DNA of 64,000 nucleotides from Erythrobacter sp. (GTDB taxonomy: Bacteria; Pseudomonadota; Alphaproteobacteria; Sphingomonadales; Sphingomonadaceae): the NCBI GenBank assembly GCA_009993605.1, contig JAACTB010000014.1, forward strand, positions 86,230-150,229. Reading direction: 5' to 3'. The first letter of the stretch is position 1. The number at the start of each line of letters is the position of its first letter. Below, piece by piece: positions 60,454 to 64,000 of this stretch. The notes under the pieces were generated by a model. That model was given only the letters and a program-made list of their open reading frames with translations, did not search any database and was not told the DNA's origin. A program made the position numbers and the translations under genes.

Positions 60454-60788
60454 CGTTCGGGTTCGACCGGGAGCGAGCGGATGAGCAATTGCATCTCCGC
60501 ATAGATGTCGCGCGCTTCTGCGCAGGCGCGGCGATCGCCGTCCTGGCAGTCTTCCAACCGGTCTTCGTAGCGGCGTTCGAGCTTGCCCAGGCGCTCTTCG
60601 CGCTGCCGGATCTCACGCCCGCGTTTCTCGTCGCGTTCTGACTGGCTGGTCGTCGCGAGATCGACGCCCTTGCTCACGACCTTTACCGGCGCCGTCGCGA
60701 CGTCGACCAGCGTGCCGATACAGCCCGACAGAGCGACGGACAGGATCATCAGTGAAGATAGGGCGCGGATAGAAGCGGGACGGGGCAT
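60450..60788 (-). CDS. Small lipoprotein with coiled-coil, unknown
   Basis: This 112-residue protein has a lipobox L-S-G-C near residue 23 (SSLMILSVALSGCIG), so it is anchored by lipid. The mature part is a charged helix (GREIRQREERLGKLERRYED), with DCQDGDRRACAEARDIYAEM containing two cysteines. Its stop overlaps that of the convergent tsaC-type gene by two bases. The start at 60788 is the closest ATG before the signal. No family is recognised. Confidence 0.72.
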   Translation of the reverse strand: MPRPASIRALSSLMILSVALSGCIGTLVDVATAPVKVVSKGVDLATTSQSERDEKRGREIRQREERLGKLERRYEDRLEDCQDGDRRACAEARDIYAEMQLLIRSLPVEPER

Positions 60789-60836
60789 GGTGGGCACCTT
60801 TCCACCCGACTGTAGACCCATCCCGTGAAAGCGCCA

Positions 60837-61583
60837 TTAATCGCTGCGCACCGTGCGGCAGCGCACGCTGCCCGAGCCCATCTTGCTGACCGTGCACTCC
60901 GCATCGCCGTTCACTGTCACGTCGCCCGATCCCATGATGCTCGCATCGACCTTCCCGTCGGAATGGAATTCCGCGCTGCCGGAACCGACGATGGAGACGT
61001 CCGCGCCGCCTGCACGCAATTGTGCCATTCGCCCCGATCCCGACCCTGCGATCGTCAAGTCCAGCTGGTCGGCCGTGCCGGCGCCTTCGAAACCACCCGA
61101 TCCCGCGATCGTCAGATCGAACTTCTGCGCCGCGATCTGGCGCGCGCGCACCAGGCCCGATCCGGCGATGGTCGCTTCGACATCGCCGGTCAGCCGCTGC
61201 GCATCGACCGTGCCCGATCCGGCGAGGACGATGGCGGCGAGGCTCGGCGTCGTGACGCGGACATCAGCCTTGCCGATCTTGCTCCCGGCATTGCGTTCGC
61301 GCGCGATCGCCAGCGATCCATCTTCGAGCGAGAAACGCAGCGCGTTCACTGCCCGCTCGTCGCCCGACACCGCGATATCGAACGCGCCGCCTTCGATAAC
61401 CGTGACCGTGTCCGGCCCCGCCAGCACGATCTCGGTCGGCGCCCCGCCGCTGCGGTCGAGTTCGGCGAGAGGGACGCCCTCGCTATCCCCGAACTGGACA
61501 TTGCCGTTGCAGCCCGCAGTCGCCACCGCTCCGAGAGCCAGAACCGCCACGGGCGCCACGCGCCGGATGAGAGTTTTCAGCAT
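60837..61583 (-). CDS. GIN-domain (DUF2807) lipoprotein
   Basis: This 248-residue protein has a lipobox T-A-G-C near residue 25 and two repeats of a DUF2807/GIN-type beta-solenoid domain. Its body has evenly spaced AGSG/GSGS turns: VLAGSGTVDA, TIAGSGLVRA, TIAGSGGFEG, TIAGSGSGRM, IVGSGSAEF, IMGSGDVTV and KMGSGSVRC, each one coil of a beta-helix. Such proteins are predicted outer-surface or periplasmic adhesin-like. A disulfide is possible between C232 and C244-type residues near the C-terminus. It is reverse-strand, downstream of carD. Confidence 0.78.
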   Translation of the reverse strand: MLKTLIRRVAPVAVLALGAVATAGCNGNVQFGDSEGVPLAELDRSGGAPTEIVLAGPDTVTVIEGGAFDIAVSGDERAVNALRFSLEDGSLAIARERNAGSKIGKADVRVTTPSLAAIVLAGSGTVDAQRLTGDVEATIAGSGLVRARQIAAQKFDLTIAGSGGFEGAGTADQLDLTIAGSGSGRMAQLRAGGADVSIVGSGSAEFHSDGKVDASIMGSGDVTVNGDAECTVSKMGSGSVRCRTVRSD

Positions 61584-61666
61584 ACGATAATCCCCTTCTG
61601 TTCGTCCGCCATGCGTATTGCGCAAATAATACAGCAATCGACGACCTGCAAGCGCGGCTCATGCGA

Positions 61667-61700
61667 AAGGGGCCGCTTCCGGTGTCGGAAACGGCCCCTT
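61667..61700 (-). terminator. Stem-loop between carD and the GIN-domain gene
   Basis: AAGGGGCCG (61667-61675) pairs with CGGCCCCTT (61692-61700) and an inner TTCCG/CGGAA stem extends it with one mismatch. The stem lies 38 bases past the carD stop, followed on the reverse strand by TTTCG. It is a likely intrinsic terminator for carD. Confidence 0.65.
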
Positions 61701-61738
61701 CGTCGAGCTCTGTCGGATGTTCGCCGAAGCGAGCGGCG

Positions 61739-62275
61739 TTACGCCTCTTCGGGATTGTCGTAATATTGCGGCGCGTGTTCGCGCAGCACGTCGAGGATCT
61801 TTTCCAGCGCGGCGGGCTCGTCGGTCTTTTCCATCGCAGCCAGTTCGCGCGCGAGGCGGCTGGAGGCGGCTTCGAAGATCTGGCGTTCGGAATAGCTCTG
61901 TTCGGGCTGGTCGTCCGGGCGGAACAGGTCGCGCGTCACTTCCGCGATCAGGACGATTTCGCCCGAATTGATCTTGGCTTCGTATTCCTGGGCACGGCGG
62001 CTCCACATGGTGCGCTTGACCTTGGGCTTGCCCTTCAAGGTCTCCATCGCTTCCTTCAAGGTCTTGTCGCTCGACAGCTTGCGCATACCGATCGATTCGA
62101 CCTTGTTGACCGGAACGCGCAACGTCATGCGCTCCTTCTCGAAGCGGAGAACATAGAGATCGAGCTGCATCCCGGCGATTTCTTCGCTCTGCAATTCGAT
62201 CACACGGCCCACGCCGTGCTTGGGATAGACAACGTAATCGCCAACATCGAAGGCATCATCGGCCTTGCTCGCCAT
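61739..62275 (-). CDS. CarD-family transcription regulator
   Basis: This 178-residue protein has the CarD RNA polymerase-interacting domain (residues 8-65, DVGDYVVYPKHGVGRVIELQ) and a helical C-terminal domain (from KLSSDKTLKEAMETLKGKPK). CarD/CdnL stabilises open complexes at rRNA and ribosomal promoters and responds to growth. The start at 62275 gives MASKADDAFDVGDYVVYP; a longer frame upstream is not supported. It stands alone between a membrane protein and a GIN-domain gene. Confidence 0.92.
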   Translation of the reverse strand: MASKADDAFDVGDYVVYPKHGVGRVIELQSEEIAGMQLDLYVLRFEKERMTLRVPVNKVESIGMRKLSSDKTLKEAMETLKGKPKVKRTMWSRRAQEYEAKINSGEIVLIAEVTRDLFRPDDQPEQSYSERQIFEAASSRLARELAAMEKTDEPAALEKILDVLREHAPQYYDNPEEA

Positions 62276-62483
62276 GCGCAAATCCTTTCGTCCCGGGCAG
62301 GGTTTGGGAGGGGACAGCATTGCGAGAGGTTCGTGCCGCGGGCATGTTTGCCGCGGGCGAAAACCGGACCGGAATGCTTGAGGGGGTACCTGCCCTTTCA
62401 ATCGAGTGCACCCGTCCGGCGGCAAACCGGCGGGGTTGTTGCATTATATAGCACGTCCTCGCCTTTATTGCGAGTCTGTGAAA

Positions 62484-63290
62484 TCAAGTGTCGGAAAGGG
62501 CCGTTTTCGCTCGCACCGAAGCGTATTCCGCGGCAAGCAGCAGGAAATAGCCGGTGAGGTAGAACCAGGTCAGCAGGATCACCACCGCGCCGAGCGAGCC
62601 GTAGGTCGCCCCGTAGCTGGCGAAATTGGCAGCGTAGATCCCGAAGCCGATCGTCGCGACCAGCCACAGGACCGAAAACAGCGCGGCGGCGGGCTTGATC
62701 GCGGACCAGGGGAGGGGATGGCCATGGGGCGCATAGCGCAGCAGCATCGCGCTGCCGCCCATACCGGCGAGGAACACGACGAGCGGGCTGACGACGCCCG
62801 CAACGCCGGCGGGCAGGAAACCCAGTGCCGCGATCGCCCCCGCCGTCACGGCCAGCCCGACGACTGCCCCCGCAGTCAAAACGAGGGCGACGATATTGGC
62901 GCGAAGGAAGCCGCGCCGGTCCTCGATATTGAGCGCGATGGCGAGGCCCGTCATCAGCGATTTCGCCCCGTTACGTGCGCTGAACAGCGACAGCGCGACC
63001 GCGAGAAGGAGGCTCAGGATCTTGCCGCCGTTCTCGCCTTCGGTCATGCGCTGCAACTGCTCCCCGATTAATTCGGCGGCGGATTGCGGCAGGGTCTGGG
63101 CTAGAGCGGCAATGTGCCTCGCTACGGTGTCCGGGTCGGCCACGATCCCATAGGCGAGCACGACCGTCGCCAGCAGCGGAACGATCGCCAGCAGCGCATA
63201 AAAGGCTATCCCCGCAGCGACGATGCCGATCTCGTCGTCACCGCCGGCTGCGAAGGCCGCCTTCCCGTCCTGAATGAAACGCTGGAGGAT
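62484..63290 (-). CDS. YihY/BrkB-family membrane protein, start codon unclear
   Basis: This frame encodes a YihY-like membrane protein with about six helices: DEIGIVAAGIAFYALLAIVP (helix 1), KILSLLLAVALSLFSARNGA, LVLTAGAVVGLAVTAGAIAA, FSVLWLVATIGFGIYA and VILLTWFYLTGYFLLLAAEY. The conserved N-terminus starts near [12 protein letters not shown], but no ATG, GTG or TTG lies in frame there; the first is GTG 63161, which would cut helix 1. An ATC at 63290 or ATT at 63275 is possible. It follows fdxA by four bases. YihY/BrkB is a membrane protein family of unknown function. Confidence 0.75.
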   Translation of the reverse strand: MLQRFIQDGKAAFAAGGDDEIGIVAAGIAFYALLAIVPLLATVVLAYGIVADPDTVARHIAALAQTLPQSAAELIGEQLQRMTEGENGGKILSLLLAVALSLFSARNGAKSLMTGLAIALNIEDRRGFLRANIVALVLTAGAVVGLAVTAGAIAALGFLPAGVAGVVSPLVVFLAGMGGSAMLLRYAPHGHPLPWSAIKPAAALFSVLWLVATIGFGIYAANFASYGATYGSLGAVVILLTWFYLTGYFLLLAAEYASVRAKTALSDT

Positions 63291-63294
63291 CGGC

Positions 63295-63633
63295 TCAGTC
63301 GCCTTCGCCGGGCTCGGGGCTGAAATAGGCTTCGAACTTGTCCTCTTCGCCCTTGTGCTCGTCGGCGTCTTCGGGCGGGTCCTTCTTCTGCGTGATATTG
63401 GGCCATTCGGCGCTGAACTTGGTGTTCAGCTCCAGCCACTTTTCCAGATTGTCCTCGGTATCGGGCAGGATCGCTTCGGCCGGGCATTCCGGTTCGCACA
63501 CGCCGCAATCGATGCACTCGCTCGGATTGATGACGAGCATGTTCTCGCCTTCGTAGAAGCAATCGACCGGACAGACCTCGACACAGTCGGTGTATTTGCA
63601 TTTGATACAGGCGTCGGTGACGACGTAGGTCAT
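63295..63633 (-). CDS. fdxA: 7Fe-type bacterial ferredoxin FdxA
   Basis: This 112-residue protein is the seven-iron [3Fe-4S][4Fe-4S] ferredoxin of alphaproteobacteria. Cysteines lie in [20 protein letters not shown] and [20 protein letters not shown], where the second motif binds the [4Fe-4S] cluster. A C-terminal tail (residues 65-112) is acidic and typical. ATG 63633 ([12 protein letters not shown]) is preferred over the upstream in-frame codons. It is upstream of and nearly adjacent to the YihY-like gene. Confidence 0.95.
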   Translation of the reverse strand: MTYVVTDACIKCKYTDCVEVCPVDCFYEGENMLVINPSECIDCGVCEPECPAEAILPDTEDNLEKWLELNTKFSAEWPNITQKKDPPEDADEHKGEEDKFEAYFSPEPGEGD

Positions 63634-63679
63634 GGGAATGCCATCCTTCAAAGGTGTCTGACCCCCGGCCTATGGGGAT

Positions 63680-63949
63680 TTAGGCTTTGGGGTCAAGAGC
63701 CGGATCGAGCAGGCGATAACAGGCCTGCGCCTCGCGCGGCGATCCGCGCCGGTCCGGCAGGCTGAGGATTTCGATCAGCGCGACTCTGCTGCCCAGCGGC
63801 ACGGTCAGCACGTCGCCCGGTTCGACTGGCTGGCTGACGCGGGCGACGCGCGTTCCGTTGCGGCGCAGATGCCCGCTTTCGACGAGGGCGGTGGCGCGGC
63901 TGCGGGTGCGCACAAAGCGCAGGTGGCAGAGCAGCCGGTCTATCCGCAT
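63680..63949 (-). CDS. S4-domain RNA-binding protein (Hsp15/HslR-like)
   Basis: This 89-residue protein consists of an S4 RNA-binding domain (MRIDRLLCHLRFVRTRSRAT, RRNGTRVARVSQPVEPGDVL) and a short C-terminal tail. Small S4 proteins such as Hsp15 bind stalled 50S-peptidyl-tRNA. TTG 63958 is an alternative start. It follows the end of a reverse-strand gene (stop near 63971) by 21 bases, so they may be co-transcribed. Confidence 0.85.
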   Translation of the reverse strand: MRIDRLLCHLRFVRTRSRATALVESGHLRRNGTRVARVSQPVEPGDVLTVPLGSRVALIEILSLPDRRGSPREAQACYRLLDPALDPKA

Positions 63950-63970
63950 CCCGCTCAAAAAAGGCGGTTC

Positions 63971-64000
63971 CTAGCGCATCAGTTCGGCAAGCGCGGCAAA
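63971..64000 (-). CDS. C-terminal end of a gene that runs off the window
   Basis: The reverse strand reads F-A-A-L-A-E-L-M-R then a TAG at 63973-63971. That is only nine residues, so the family cannot be determined; in related genomes a helicase-like gene often precedes the S4 protein, but this is inference. It is included because the frame is open to the window edge. Confidence 0.4.
   Translation of the reverse strand, partial: FAALAELMR

Noticed and set aside
1..64000. tRNA or rRNA genes, CRISPR arrays, insertion sequences, prophage
   Set aside because: No cloverleaf, rRNA segment, regularly spaced repeat array, transposase or phage gene was recognised.

Overview
The window is a piece of a high-GC alphaproteobacterial chromosome, most likely from Sphingomonadales and probably an Erythrobacteraceae-type genome. 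The evidence is gene content and order: a SUF-only Fe-S operon with an Rrf2 regulator, the pcm-tolC-popZ cluster, an UrcA protein, a glycine-zipper protein, CarD, class I fumarase, and the origin-flanking order dnaQ-coaE-aroE-maf-ppsR / hemE-hemJ-rho / mnmE-mnmG-rsmG-parA-parB. I saw no tRNA, rRNA, CRISPR array, prophage, transposase or insertion sequence. Coding density is very high and ATGA or GTGA start-stop overlaps are common.

Left part (0-35 kb). After a partial PfkB-type kinase come an EI24 membrane protein and a lipoprotein. A nine-gene reverse-strand SUF operon (about 7.75 to 1.46 kb) follows: Rrf2 regulator, sufB, a small membrane protein, a DUF559 nuclease-like protein, sufC, sufD, sufS, sufT, sufA. 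Next are a DUF885 lipoprotein, pyrD, gamma-glutamyltransferase, an AMP-forming acyl-CoA synthetase, a Ca2+/H+ antiporter, a [2Fe-2S] protein coupled to an S9 peptidase, and popZ-tolC-pcm. After these come fumarase, a LytS/LytTR two-component pair, UrcA, a diacylglycerol-kinase-like protein with a metallophosphoesterase, rplM-rpsI, ctaA with a Tat-type secreted unknown, MerC, a ThiS-ThiG fusion, a CBS-domain protein, erpA and xth.

Origin part (36-59 kb). From 36 to 42 kb every gene is on the reverse strand (sleB-like hydrolase, DUF1491, thioesterase, hpf, dnaQ, coaE, aroE, maf, ppsR). At 42.09-42.41 kb lies a gene-free stretch with an AT-rich palindrome, weak DnaA-box-like 9-mers and four GANTC sites. 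After it genes run mostly forward (hemE, hemJ, rho, BLUF protein, then mnmE, mnmG, rsmG, parA, parB). This is the conserved setting of the alphaproteobacterial chromosomal origin. Four 14-16 bp parS-type sites lie at 41.20, 50.35, 52.82 and 58.71 kb. With parAB and the PopZ-family protein at 19.5 kb, the window holds an origin and the parts of its segregation and polar-anchoring system.

Right part (54-64 kb). This holds a glycine-zipper protein, a free-methionine-(R)-sulfoxide reductase, a PQQ-type sugar dehydrogenase-like protein, a DmdC/FadE-type acyl-CoA dehydrogenase, a Sua5/TsaC threonylcarbamoyl-AMP synthase, a small lipoprotein, a GIN-domain (DUF2807) protein, CarD, a YihY/BrkB membrane protein with no canonical start codon in the expected place, a 7Fe ferredoxin, an S4-domain RNA-binding protein, and the last codons of a gene that runs off the window.

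Functional links visible by position: (i) Fe-S biogenesis (suf operon, erpA, two ferredoxin-type proteins); (ii) heme (hemE, hemJ, ctaA); (iii) replication and segregation (oriC, parS, parAB, PopZ, dnaQ); (iv) tRNA and translation (mnmE, mnmG, rsmG, tsaC, rplM, rpsI, hpf). Least explained are the two extra genes in the suf operon, the degenerate pcm, the ThiSG fusion, the unknown proteins at 16.2 and 30.5 kb, and the hairpin-rich stretch between the DUF885 gene and sufR.
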